Shown: positions 23,126 to 33,808 of the stretch, in pieces
Position numbering within the stretch: the first letter of the stretch is position 1
Layout of the letters: each line of letters begins with the position of its first letter
Source of the DNA: Gambelia wislizenii
Taxonomy: Eukaryota > Chordata > Lepidosauria > Squamata > Crotaphytidae
Reading direction: 5' to 3'
NCBI GenBank assembly: GCA_030847615.1
Contig: JAUMIR010000005.1
Span: 244,876,645 to 244,940,644, forward strand
Length of the DNA stretch: 64,000 bases
Program-made: the position numbers and the translations under genes
The notes under the pieces: model-generated
Told to the model about the DNA's origin: nothing
What the model saw: only the letters and a program-made list of their open reading frames with translations
Databases searched by the model: none

Positions 23126-24550
23126 TAAAGTGAGGCTTCTAGGCAGCAATGCCTAGGCCTTGCCTGGGCCTCTGATTCCTCACCCTCTGTGGGGGGATTA
23201 AACCAAAGCCATCTAGAAGGCAGCGGCAAGGCCCAGGCATCGCAGCTGAAAAGCCCCGTTTTAAATGTATTCCCCTTGCCACCCGATCCCTTGATTTTTG
23301 GGCCAAGGCAGTGGCAAAGCCCGGGCATTGCCGCTGAGAAGCCTCGCTTTAAATGCACTCGCTTCGCTGCCACTGAAAATCCAGGGACCGAGTGGCGAGG
23401 GGAGTGCCTTTAAAACAAGGCTTCTCGCCCATGGACTCATGGGCGGACAGGAAAGGGGGCGAAAGTGCTTTGCTTCTCTGCCCCCTTTCCTCTTTTCCCA
23501 TTTCCTCTTTGCCCATTCCTCCAGTTGAGGAGGAACGAGGCTTGCTTTCCTCTTCAACTGGATTGAACTCCAAGGGACGCCCGCTTTCAGCAGCTTTAGA
23601 GGGCACCCTGGGGTTCAGTCCACTTAAGGAGGAATGAGGCTTGCCTTTCCCTCCTCAAATGGATTGAAACCCAGGGAGCGCTTTAAAACTGCTGAAAGCA
23701 GGCATCCCTCACAGTTCAATCCAGTTGAGGAAAGAAAGCAAGCCTTGTCCCTCCTCAACCGGATTGAAGTCTGAGGGATGCCTGCTTTCAGCAACTTGAA
23801 AGGGCACCCGTGAGTTCAGTCCAGTTAAGGAGGAATGAGGCTTGCTTTTCCCTCCTCAAACGGGAGTTCAATCCGATTGAAGAGGAAAGCAAGCCTCGTT
23901 TCTCCTCGACCAGATTGAACTTAATGGGCAAAGAGGAAAATGCCTTCGCCCCCTTTCCTCTCCGAGAAGCCTCGTCTTAAACACACCCTCCTTGCCACCC
24001 AGTCCCTGGATTTTCAGCAGCAGCAAGGTGTGTTTAAAACGAGGCTTCTTGGGTGGCCAGAAGCCTCGTTTTTAAGCCTTGCTTTAAACGCACTTGTCTC
24101 ACTGCCTTGGCCGGGCATTGCTGTTGAGAAGCCTCGTTTTTAAGCCTTGCTTTAAACACACTCGCCTCGCCGCTACCACAGAAAATCCAGGGACCTAAAG
24201 CAAGGCTTCTCAGCAGCAATGCCTGGGCCCTTGCCACCGCCTTCTGTTTAAGCCCCCCATGGAGGGATGGGAATCGGAGGGCCAGGCAAGGCCCGGGCAT
24301 CTCCACCAAGAACCCTCATTTTAAACGCGCTTGCCTCGCCCCCCCTGTCTCTGGATTTTTGGCAGTGGTACGGGTAGTGATTGCGTTTAAAACAAGGCTT
24401 CTCAGCATCGCTGCCCCTACCACCACCGAAAATCCAGGGATGGGGGACCAGGCAAGTGGCAGCAGTGGTGGCTGGCGTGGGCCTCTGGTGCCTTCCCGAC
24501 CTTGTGGGGGCAAGATATTCACGTTTTTTAAAAAATTCACAGGGCACTTG
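23126..24550. repeat. GC-rich modular interior of the Tigger-like element
   Basis: Modules built around AAGGCTTCTCAGCA or its inverse GAGAAGCCTCG, a TTTAAA, and AAAATCCAGGGA recur many times in both orientations. Others repeat GGATTGAA with CCTCCT. No reading frame in it encodes a known protein; open frames arise from the GC bias. Confidence 0.6.
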
Positions 24551-24798
24551 CACCCCTAACCCCCTCGAATGCAGAGGGACAACTGTATGTTCTTTTTCTA
24601 GGAAGGATAATACTCTCCAGCATAAGGACTGGATTTTTTGACGTTTCTTCTCTCTCCTCTCACTTGTGGTCGTACTGTGATTTTTGGCTTGACTCGGATT
24701 TCTGACGACGATTTTCGCGCCTCCTTGGTCTTGGTTCTGATCTCTGATTTTGGCTTGACCCATACTGTTCTGATTATGATTTGGTTGTTGTGCCTGCC

Positions 24799-24957
24799 AT
24801 GGCTACTAAAACCAGCTTCAAATGGTGTGTCATCTGCCAGGCGAAATTGCCCAGCTCCGATGGTCATTCACATTGCTTGATCTGCTTGGGTGAGGCCCAT
24901 AATGTGGATGCTTGTGTGCACTGTAATGCCTTTACGCCGCAGGCACGAAAACACTGA
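24799..24957 (+). pseudogene. DIRS-A gag-like N-terminus with zinc finger, stopped
   Basis: The 52-codon frame begins MATKTSFKWCVICQ and carries C-x2-C, then CLICLGEAH, then C-x2-C, a Cys/His cluster of the type found in DIRS gag-like proteins. A TGA at 24955 follows KH where the normal frame continues. The same finger occurs in copy C near 46110-46220. Confidence 0.85.
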
Positions 24958-26270
24958 TCTTCCTGCCTCAAGTCTTTCCTCTATGAGAAAGCCTTGATTC
25001 CATCTGCCTCCTTGACCTCCGTTGTGGGACAGGGCACCTCACCGCAACAGTAGGGACGGTCCCCCTCATCGAAGTCTCAGGCCAAGCGCCACCACTCACG
25101 GAGCCCTTCTCAACGCCATTCTGTGGCATCCAACCCGGAGGCTGTGCTCCACTCTCATAAGCATACCACCAGGTTGGCCCTGGCTGGGGACCGAGCCTTC
25201 TCGGATTCGTCGGCCGTTGGATCCAGGGACAAGCCTCGGGATTGATCGGGATCGAAGGATGGTGGTCAAGATCGGGAGTCTTCTGCATCTTCTAAGGGCA
25301 GAACCCCTAAGAAGAAGAAGGCCAAGCGCACCCACACCGAGGAGAGGCCAAAGGAGGCGACACGGGCCCCAGAGGCCACTTTGTTGCACCAACTCCCACT
25401 CCACCTGCACAGCAGCCTGTTCCTGCTGTACCAAAGCCTCAACCTTTGCCTCGGGACCGAGACGTTGGTACTGAGCAGCCCTGCTCCAGAGCTGTCACTC
25501 CGACTCCCTCCTTGGAGATTGTAGAAGTTGAAGTGGGGTCTGCTGAGGAGCAAAGGTCTCACCACGGGCTTGTGGCCCCTCACCCGCTTTGCTTGTGTCC
25601 CAATCAGGGCTGCTTCGGGACTCCTCTACTGCTCCTAGAGGTCTTGACGATGAGCCCCAACCGTCCACCTCCTGGATTCAAGAGGATGAACTAGCGTACA
25701 GGGCCTATGACACTGGCCAGGTCTGTCTTCACTACGCCTCTGACCAAGCAGTTAAGCATTGACATCACTGGGGAGCGTGTGTTCCAGCTGACGACTGAGG
25801 CAGGACCCATCATGCCTTGACACTGTCTCCACCCCGACTCTCCTTTCACGGGCTGGAGAAGGGTTCCTTTCTTACCAAGGACCCGTCGAAACCAATGGTG
25901 AGAGACACGGGCTGCCAGGTGTCTCCGTTCTGTCCACTACCTCCACTGCCTCCGACTCCATCGCCACGCACATTGTCCCTGCAAGGCTGCCACTGCAGTC
26001 CATCTCCGTCGTCAGATTCATCAATCTCTCCTCCGAAGAGTATTTGCCTTATTTGCCATCCCCTCAGCCGGAACTGTTGGATGAAGACTCTTCCTCACCG
26101 ACGGATGATGTCCGCTCCTTCTCAGAGTCAAAGGCTCCTCCGGCTGCCCACATTCCACATCAAGTCAAAGGCTCCTCCGGCTGCCCACATTCCAGTCCTC
26201 CCGTCTCTCCTGAAGTTGACACACGGTTCGTGGGAGAATCCATCTTCGATCCTGTCAACTTCGAAGAGGA

Positions 26271-26790
26271 TTGACTGGCTATATCGAGTGGCTACAGGAA
26301 CACCCGAGACCCCACTCGGTTGTCATTGAGGCCGCTCAGCCCAGGAGACAACGCTGGGCACAGTCCATGCCTTCCTACCCTGAAGGAAGGAAGATGGACA
26401 TTATCGGAAAGAAACTCTATTCGGCTGCTGGGCTCAGCTTCCGAATTGCTAATTATTTGGCGTGTATGGGTGCCTACCAGCAGGTCTTATGGGAGAGGAT
26501 GCTGCCCCTCATACAAGACCTGCCAGACGAGAGGCAGTGACTCGCTGAGGCTATTCAGACAGAGGCCCAATTGCTGGCAGGGCAGCAAATGAACTCGGCA
26601 AGGCACGGCGCTGACTCTGCGGCCAAATCAGTGGCAGGTTCTGTCACCCTGCGGCGCCACGCTTGGCTTCGGTCGTCTGGACTCTCTACACAAGCCGCTG
26701 CAACCACTGAAGATATGCTCTTTGACAGCTCTGGCCTCTTCAATGGATCAACAGATGAAAAGCTTGAGTTTACGCAGACGATGAGGATCA
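26271..26790 (+). pseudogene. DIRS-A gag: LAP2-alpha-like domain
   Basis: One frame with a single TGA at 26538-26540 reads RRQRWAQSMPSYPEGRKM, then GKKLYSAAGLSFRIANY, then SVTLRRHAWLRSSGLS, then MLFDSSGLFNGSTDEKL. From family knowledge, the mammalian LAP2-alpha-specific C-terminal exon of TMPO derives from a DIRS gag with this domain. The match is by motif order, not an alignment. It is non-functional here because of the stop and the broken upstream frame. Confidence 0.7.
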
Positions 26791-27084
26791 CCGCACGGAA
26801 GTACGGTATGCCATCGTCCTCATCTTCTGCCTACCGTCCCAGACAGTTCAGGCTGGCATGCCTCCTCCTACAGCCAGTCTTTTCGGCGAGGCAACACGCC
26901 TCAGTCCTCCAGACGCTCTAGGTTCCAGCAGCCGATGTCTGCCTCATTGGTGAAGAGCCAAGGGTCCACCTCCAGCTACTGCCTGCCTTCCAAACAAAAG
27001 GCTAAGGATCAAGGCAGGAGGAGGTTCTGAGTTGGCCTGTCCTCATTATGGTGTTTCCTTCTCTTTTAGACCCCCCCCCCCCGT

Positions 27085-27901
27085 TTGGAAACTTTGTTGC
27101 TGTTCCAAGACGCCTGGTCTTCGATAACATCTGACCGCTGGGTACTTCAGATTGTGCAACACGGCTATTGGATCAAATTCGACGAACTACCCCCAACAGG
27201 TTGGGTCCGTCCCACACCGCCCTCCCCTCTCCTCATCGAGGAGGTTCAGACTCTGCTTCAAAAAGGGGCCATCGAACCCGTGGACACCAATCTCTGTCAC
27301 CAGTGCTTCTTCTCCAGATATTTCCTTGTTGCGAAGAAGGATGGAGGCCTCCGTCCCATTCTCGACCTCAGGGAAGTAAACTGGTACATCACCCCAAAGA
27401 AGTTCAGGATGATCACCCTCGCTACGATCCTCCCTTTCCTTCAACAAGGCAACTGGTTTGCATCTATAGACCTCAAGGATGCCTACTTCCACATCGGGAT
27501 CCATCCTTCCCACAGGAGGTTCCTAGCGTTCCAGATCGGGGATGATGCCTACCAGTTCCGTGTTCTCCCCTTTGGACTCTATGGCCCCGAGGGTGTTCAC
27601 AAAGTGTATGGCTGCGGTGGCTGCATTCCTTCGGAAGCACGGTGTGGTGGTTTTTCCCTACATAGACGATTGGCTGATTGTGGTGAACTGCGAGCACCAG
27701 CTCAAGATGGACATTGCTCTTACCCTAGATGTGTTAGACACCCTGGGACTTGTTGTGAACATGGAAAAGTCGCACCTGACCCCTACTCAATCGATCCAGT
27801 TCATAGGAGCTCGACTGGATTCGATCTCGGCAGCAGCGTACCTTCCCGCGGACCGATTCAACACCCTTCGGTCCCTGATCCACGAGTGCCGTCAGTCCTG
27901 A
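27085..27901 (+). pseudogene. DIRS-A reverse transcriptase
   Basis: The first part (to about 27585) reads FSRYFLVAKKDGGLRPILDL, then FASIDLKDAYFHIGI (motif A) and FRVLPFGL (motif B). A frameshift near 27585 moves to a second frame that contains FPYIDDWL (motif C, both aspartates intact) and GARLDS. Length and order fit a DIRS/gypsy-type RT. A frameshift separates motifs A and C. Confidence 0.88.
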
Positions 27902-28089
27902 CGGGTCCGAGCACACACCATTCAGGTCCTGCTGGGGCACATGGCAGCCACTACGTCAGTCACTCACCTGGCCAGACTTCAGTTCTGGCCGCTTCAACAT
28001 TGGTTCCTGGAGGTCTTCAACTGTCTACGATACTCGCCCGGGAAACTCGCTGGACTGGTGGTTAGCACCAACCAATCTCTTCTCCAGTC

Positions 28090-28892
28090 TTCCATTCGAT
28101 TCCCCTCAACCAGATGTTTCCCTCACGGTGGATGCATCTCTTCAGGGCTCGGGAGCCCACCTAGGAACCCACGAGATCCAGAGTTCCTAGAACACCAAGG
28201 AACAGGAGCTACACATCAATGTACTGGAGCTCCTCACGGTTCAGAAGGCACTTCGGGCCTTCGAAGTCTTGGTGTGGGGCAAGACAGTACTTCTCACGGA
28301 CAACACCTCCGTCATGTATTACCTGAACAAACAGGGAGATACCAAGTCCCCCCAGCTTCTTCAGCTCACTCTTCAGATCTGGGACTGGTGCGTCCAAAGG
28401 GACATTCTTCTCCACTCCGTCCATCTACCTGGAGAGGAGAACATTCTTGCAGACGGACTGAGCCGTTCCAGTTCCAGCGTCCACAAGTGGATGCTTCATT
28501 GATGCATGGTGGCAGACCTTTTCCATCGGTGGGGGACTCCACTGATAGACCTCTTCGCAACCACTCAGAACAAGCAGTGCGATTTGTTCTGCTCCAGAGC
28601 ACGGGACAGGAGGTCCAGAGGGGACGCTTTCCTGTTTCAATGGAATGGGCCGTTCCTGTACCTCTTTCCTCTGATCCCATTGTTGATGAGGGTCATGGCC
28701 AAGCTACATCAGGACCGGTCAGATGCAATCCTCATCACTGCATGGTGGCCCTGGCAACCATGGTTCGCCCCATTGCTACATCTGTCCAGATGGTGTTTCC
28801 TCTACCTCCCGAACCGGACCGATCTGCTCACCATCCAACAAGGGAAGGTCAGGCATCCCAACCTCGAGTTTATTTCATTGTTGAATTATTGA
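28090..28892 (+). pseudogene. DIRS-A RNase H and downstream segment
   Basis: An RNase H read across frames: LTVDAS (first D), ELLTVQKAL (E), LLTDNTSVMYY (D) and ILADGLSR (last D). A TGA lies at 28500-28502 after KWMLH, and the same frame continues with LIDLFATTQNKQ and AWWPWQPWFAPL to 28892, where the recombinase should begin but is missing. Confidence 0.8.
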
Positions 28893-28974
28893 CTGGTTTA
28901 TTTCATTACTGAATTGACTAATGCTTAAAGAATGTGCTGTCAATAAATCCCTTTCTTAGTTAACTTATGACGTG

Positions 28975-29406
28975 GTCCTCATCTACTGATGCACAGGACA
29001 TACCCTCCGCCAGTGGGGAAGCTTACCAGTCTACCCAACTGTGTGATTCACAGAGACCACGAAGAAGATGGAAAGCCTTTAACCATAGATCTTGGAGTGA
29101 TCTTCTGTGAATTCACACAGACCCGCCCATCCTCCCCTCTATGTCCTGCTATTGCATATGTGTTTAATGTTCCTGATGCTGCTGTTTGCGGCATCATTCA
29201 AGGAACTGAAGGGAATTAGGTGGGAGCACCTTTTAAGGGACCATTGGTGTGGGCGGAGTTACCGCCAAAAATGTATCAATGCACATTCTGCCTAGAGATA
29301 CCAGAAGGTTCCGTATGCTCTGCGCAGGCGCAGGAATAACCCAACTGTGTGAATTCACAGAAGACCACTCGAAGATCTATGGTTACAGGTAAGCAATCTG
29401 TCCTTC
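28975..29406 (+). repeat. DIRS-A internal complementary region and right terminal repeat
   Basis: Contains CTGTGTGATTCACAGAGACC (about 29038), then CTTCTGTGAATTCACACAG (about 29104) and its inverse CTGTGTGAATTCACAGAAG (about 29345). The right edge reads TTACAGGTAAGCAATCTG. Nearly the same arrangement occurs at 50697-51130 in copy C. Inverted termini plus an internal complementary region are the structural hallmark of DIRS. Confidence 0.8.
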
Positions 29407-29504
29407 CCTGCCCTCAGGCTTACAATCTAAATAAGACATGACACATAAGGAAAAAGAAATGACAGTGGGAGTAGGGATTAAATCCAGCAGATATTGCTGG
29501 TTCT

Positions 29505-30049
29505 TCTCTCCCTCCAAGGGCAGGGCGGTGGCAGTTGGGCTGGAGGGAGGGCCTTTCACCTGCTTCTGGCCCAGGCCTGATGGAGTACTGCCTGCCTCTT
29601 CTCTCCCTCCAAAGCCAGGGCGGTGGCAGTTGGGCTGGAGGGAGGGCCTTTCACCTGCTTCTGGGCCCAGGCCTGATGGAGTTCTGCCTGCCTCTTCTTC
29701 TCTTCTTCCAAGGGCAGGGCGGTGACAGTTGGGCTGGAAGGAGGGCCTTTCACTTGCTTCTGGGCCCAGGCCTGATGGAGTTCTGCCTGCCCCTTCTTCT
29801 CTTTCTCCAAGGGCAGGGCAGTGGCAATTGGGCTGGAGGGAGGGCCTTTCACTTGCTTCTGGGCCCAGGCCTGATGGAGTTCTGCCTGCCTCTTCTTCTC
29901 TCCTTCCAAGGGCAGGGCGCTGGCAGTTGGGCTGGAGGGAGGGCCATTCACCTGCTTCTGGGCCTAGGCCTGATGGAGTTCTGCCTGCCTCCTCTTCTCT
30001 CCCTCCAAAGGCAGGGCAATGGCAGTTGGGCTGGAGGGAGGGCCTTTCA
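29505..30049 (+). repeat. 99-bp-period minisatellite, six units
   Basis: CAGGGCGGTG-type starts recur at 29521, 29616, 29715, 29814, 29913 and 30012. The period is 99 bp except for the first unit of 95. Because 99 is a multiple of three, frames stay open on both strands (for example 29535-30107, 29729-30241 and 29556-29951 reverse). I see no evidence that any of these is translated. Confidence 0.9.
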
Positions 30050-30270
30050 CTGGGTTATGCTGAGAGTACTCCAATTTGCGCAGCTCAGGACTTCATGTCT
30101 TCCATGACAACCATAGGTTTGTGCCAAGTAGTATCTGGTGCCAAACATGCTGCAGGGGAAGCTCTGGACATAATTTTCTGTGTTGGGTGGAAAGATTGTG
30201 ATCTGGGTGTGGAGGAACTTTCCATAGTTCTATTGCCATAGACCAGACCACCTGGTGGGGTCTGCATTCA

Positions 30271-30420
30271 TAGAATCATAGAATCATAGAATTGCAGAGT
30301 TGGAAGAGACCACGAGGGCCATCCAGTCCAACCCCCTGCCACGCAGGAAATCACGATCAAAGCATCCCTGACAGATGGCCATCCAGCCTGTTTAAAGACC
30401 TCCAAGGAAGAAATCTCTGT
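30271..30420 (-). mobile_element. CR1 3' end, young subfamily
   Basis: Identical to 13195-13292 over 98 bp, including the terminal octamer repeat. It then continues with the GACAGATGGCCATCCAGCCT segment typical of the CR1 3' end. Confidence 0.9.
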
Positions 30421-30424
30421 AGGG

Positions 30425-31725
30425 TTTGGGCTCTGATTAATATGATCCACCCCAAGAGGCTTAGGGATCAGCATGGACTCCTGGTGTCCCTTGTGAGTTT
30501 CCTCTTGCCAGGACAGATTGTACTGTCAAAGCCCTGGTTGATCTCTGGGATGCAAAAATGGCCAGGGCAGTGTACCTGATTGCCCCAGAGTGTCCTCTTC
30601 CATGGAATGGAAGCAAACAAGCCCCTGGTTTACTTGAACGATGATGGTGATAAACAAATCTGATAGAGACTAGATTTTCATCAGTGGTGGAAAACTTGGA
30701 ACAGGTCCAAATGAACATAAGTAAGAAGCCATTGAAAAGCATACTGTGTGGCAGTGGTGGCAGGGGAAAAATCATGCTCCTCTGGAATATGGGTCTGCAT
30801 GGTGTCATGTGGCAGAGCTGCCTCAAGTAGTTAGGGGGCCTTCAGTTCTCTGTCCCACAAAAAGAAAACATAGATTACTCGACAGCCTGCTGCGAAGAAT
30901 TTGAAGAACCCTTTCCAGATAAAATAACTCTAACCCTCTCTGACTTGGATGCTGTAGTTGATACAGGCATAACCTAGGTAGGCTCCTGCTTGTCTGGTGT
31001 TTATTGGATTTCAATTTGTGCAATTTGAGTATATGGAGAAGATTTTTGGAGAGGTGAGAACCACTATAATTGTGCTGGACCCAAAAGCAGCCAGATGGGA
31101 ACTGGTCAAGTGGGTAAGATCAGTAGTTAATACCTCACTGTAGCAAAGCATATTCCCATCCCGTCTGAAAGAGGGTATGGTGAAGCCATTCCTAGGTTGG
31201 ATACTTCCTGGAATCCACTACACTGTACAGTTAACAGCCAGTTAATATTCCTTTCTTGGGAAAGGTTCTAGAGCAGGGGTTGGCAAAGTTGTGACTCGTG
31301 GGACTTGGCAGAACCCTTTTACAATAGTTCTGATCTTTCTTAGAGGGGCAACCTCAGAAGGTGGTGTTGGAGGATGCCTGTTCAATGCCGTGGCCATTGT
31401 CCTCAGTTTCTCTCTCCCATTCTGTTCATTATGTACATGAAACTATTAGGAAAGGTAATTTGCAATTAGGCTTATCTGAAATTTGGGGGTTTGATATCAC
31501 CAATATGCTGATGACACCCACTATTGTCTCTCTTTTCCATCTAATTGCAAGGAAACTATTTGGTGCTAAACCAGTGTCTGCTGTCAGTAATGGACTGGAT
31601 GAAGGTGAACAAATGGAAGCTTAATCCAGACAAGATAGAGGTCCTCATGCTGCATCAAAAGGCAGATAAGGGAATAGGGATTCAACCTGTGTTGGATAGG
31701 GTTACACTTCCATTGAAATTTTATA
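30425..31725 (+). mobile_element. L2-like LINE, ORF2 middle and RT remnant
   Basis: Read through many frameshifts, the strand gives VKALVDLWDAKMARAVYLIA and WFT, then a W-rich segment, then the RT stretch (30900-31270) ending FLSWER, then an ADDTHYCLSF motif-C region (about 31505), VMDWMKVNKWKLNPDKIEVL (31585-31645) and GIGIQPVLDRVTLPLK (to 31720). This series matches the L2 clade in my memory. It is an old copy. Confidence 0.72.
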
Positions 31726-31727
31726 TA

Positions 31728-31912
31728 CAGTGGGCTCTCCAGTTCAGCCAATGTCAAGTCCCATATTATAAAATGGCAGCAACATGAACGTGGACATGCT
31801 GAAGCATCCACGTTCACATCACTGCGTTTTGATAATATGGGATGTGATCATGTTTTTTGGTATCCACATGGTGTCCCGGAACCAAACCTCCACAGATCCA
31901 AAGGGTGCACTG
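31728..31912 (-). mobile_element. Tigger-like non-autonomous element
   Basis: The left end is TA then CAGTGGGCTCTCC; the right end is GGTGCACTG. The interior repeats ATCCAC and GGTATCCACATGG wording known from Tigger/MER2-type elements. The right TA is not preserved. Confidence 0.5.
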
Positions 31913-33427
31913 GATTCAATCCTGAGCCTATTTACACAGTTGTGGGAGTGGGATAGAATGTAATAGGATCTAGAATGATGCAAACTATGTCCCTTGCCCT
32001 GAATTTTCAAAACTGTATAAATATAACAGTTTATAAGCCTTTGTAACCTGAGTCTTTAATTTCACTCTGTACTGTATCTCAAGAAGTGGGTTTATATTCA
32101 TGAAAGCTCATGCTAAAATAAAAAAACAGTATTAATAGTGCTGCCACATTCCCTTCTCCCCCACTTCCTCATTTTTTATGCTGCAAGAGACTAAAACAGC
32201 TACTTCTTTGACAAGTATTTAACTGGGTGTCCCAGAAGAATCTTTTAATTGGGTATGCTACACCTTGATCCTTTCTTTTATGTGTATTTTAAACCATTTT
32301 AAGTATTCATTATGGGGTTTTGTAGATGGTGAAAAAAACTCCTCAGAGAATTCGAGGAGAATACTTTTTGTCCCAACGAGTGATCGTATTCGGAAGGAGG
32401 GGGCCCCAAAACTCCAAAAGCAATGCAGGAAAAGCCTTTGTGGCTTCTCCTGAGGTTGTTTTTAAAATATGGGGGAAATGCATACTCCCACTTCTCAGGA
32501 CAACCGAATTGCATCACTGCTCATTCCTGGATAAGAGCAAAAGTGGAAACCAATTGGTGGGATGTGCTCAGAGGGTGGGCTTGCCAACATCATAGTGGCT
32601 GGAAGTGCTATTTTGGAGTTTTGCTGTAGTGATCATGCATTTTTTCACTGTACTGAGGCAACAAAACAGCTTTTTAAACAGAAGGTTGCACTTACGCACC
32701 TTGGAATTACAGTAAAAAAAAAATTACTGTGCAGCGGCAGCAACTTGTTGAGAATAATAACGTGAGCGATTGACTCCCAGGCACCATGTTGATTCACAGG
32801 CATGGCTCTGTGTGAACATCAAAGATAGATAGCTTCACATAGCAATGATTTTGCAAAAAAAAAAAAAAACCATGGAGACAAATGAATGCTGCTGTGAATT
32901 TGCATTAATGTGCAACAATCAGCATTATATCTTCTCATTTAATAATAATAATTTTTTAGAAGCTAAAATGGAAGTGCAATAATAGGTAACTCCTTGAAAT
33001 ACCTTCAGATACATATAATACAATCCATAGGAGTCTGCATAATAAACTACATTTGTGTGGAGAAATGATTTGAAGGAGTGGTCAAACAGTACATATCTGA
33101 AGAATATAAGTGAGATATTTCACTTTATAGTATTCAGCAGTGGGCAGTTAAAGAAGACAGATCCTCAGTTTGATTATTCTTACAGGTACAGTCATATGAA
33201 TTATATAAAATCTTAGACAGGCTGTTGTCTAACACTGGTATTGGCATTAGCTGAAATTTGGCAGGAATAAGTTCTCTCCTCAGATGATACTTTCATTAAA
33301 TGCATAGCATTATAGTAGATATCAAATTACTTTGCAGATCCTCAAAAACAAAGTCCCATTTGTATGTGCCAGAGTTACAACCAGTTCTTCATGGATGCTG
33401 CCATTCTCACAGTTGGGAACAATGGAT
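31913..33427. other. Intron, no recognised feature
   Basis: AT-rich sequence with A runs near 32710 and 32855. The 32300-32760 part has a few CpG and open frames on both strands but no motif I know. Confidence 0.5.
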
Positions 33428-33590
33428 TATCTGGGTTGGTGAGAGGAGGAATCTGACAATCGTTACAGATGGTTATTTCCTCTACCACCCAGAGAAGAGG
33501 CAGGAAGAACAACTTTAAAACTTAGTCACGTGAGGGCTTGGCCGTTGGCTCCACCCCACTACCAGCCCTCACGTAGCCAGTTCTTCTTCC
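33428..33590 (+). repeat. DIRS-B left inverted terminal repeat
   Basis: Reverse-complement match to 37686-37861. Shared segments include CAATCGTTACAGATGGTTAT, CCACCCAGAGAAGAGGCAGG and CTTAGTCACGTGAGGGCTTG. The outermost bases are diverged. Confidence 0.85.
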
Positions 33591-33808
33591 TGCCTAGATC
33601 CAGAGAGGAGTGCCTTTCTTTGTCTCTTCCTTTGTCTTTTCCCCCTGTTTCTATTCTTTTTAACTTCTAGCTGCTAGCTTCTATTCCAGCCCCTCCTCCC
33701 ACTTCAGACCTTGAGTTTTTTCTCTCTTACTGCTTCCTTTCCGGGGGGGAACTCCCTTTGGACTACTGTCCTCGTTTTCCTCCTTTCTTCTGCCCTGCTC
33801 TCTGGGTC

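Larger units (their letters stand above)
19740..24585. mobile_element. Tigger-like TIR element split by an L1
   Basis: The left end CAGTTGTCCCTCCATATTCG starts at 19740 and the right inverse GAGGGACAACTG ends at 24585. TA flanks both (19738-19739, 24586-24587). The ends match the family at 16634-17180. The interior is GC-rich and non-coding with modules repeated in both orientations. The L1 at about 20023-23125 lies inside it, so the TIR element is older than the L1. Confidence 0.75.
24600..29406 (+). mobile_element. DIRS retrotransposon copy A, left end and recombinase missing
   Basis: Order on the + strand: leader (24600-24798), gag zinc finger (24799-24957), LAP2-alpha-like gag domain (26271-26790), RT (27085-27901), RNase H (about 28090-28500), then the internal complementary region and right terminal repeat (28975-29406). 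The left inverted repeat is absent and the tyrosine recombinase is deleted between about 28890 and 28920. Its right end matches that of copy C at 50697-51130, so the two belong to the same family. No frame is intact. Confidence 0.85.

Noticed and set aside
23062..24763. Many 70-170 codon frames in the GC-rich block
   Set aside because: They overlap in all frames on both strands and consist of repeated modules. This is a GC-bias artefact inside a DNA transposon.
24799..28912. Possible host gene cluster with several 100-320 codon frames
   Set aside because: The frames together spell DIRS gag, RT and RNase H with frameshifts and stops. Overlapping frames on both strands are shadows of GC-rich coding sequence.
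29535..30241. Long + strand frames (190 and 170 codons) and a 131-codon reverse frame
   Set aside because: All are produced by the 99-bp tandem repeat, whose period is a multiple of three. No known domain and no start context.
31262..31300. hAT-like CAGGGGTTGGCAAA end
   Set aside because: Only one end is visible and it lies inside the L2-like fragment. Too short to call.
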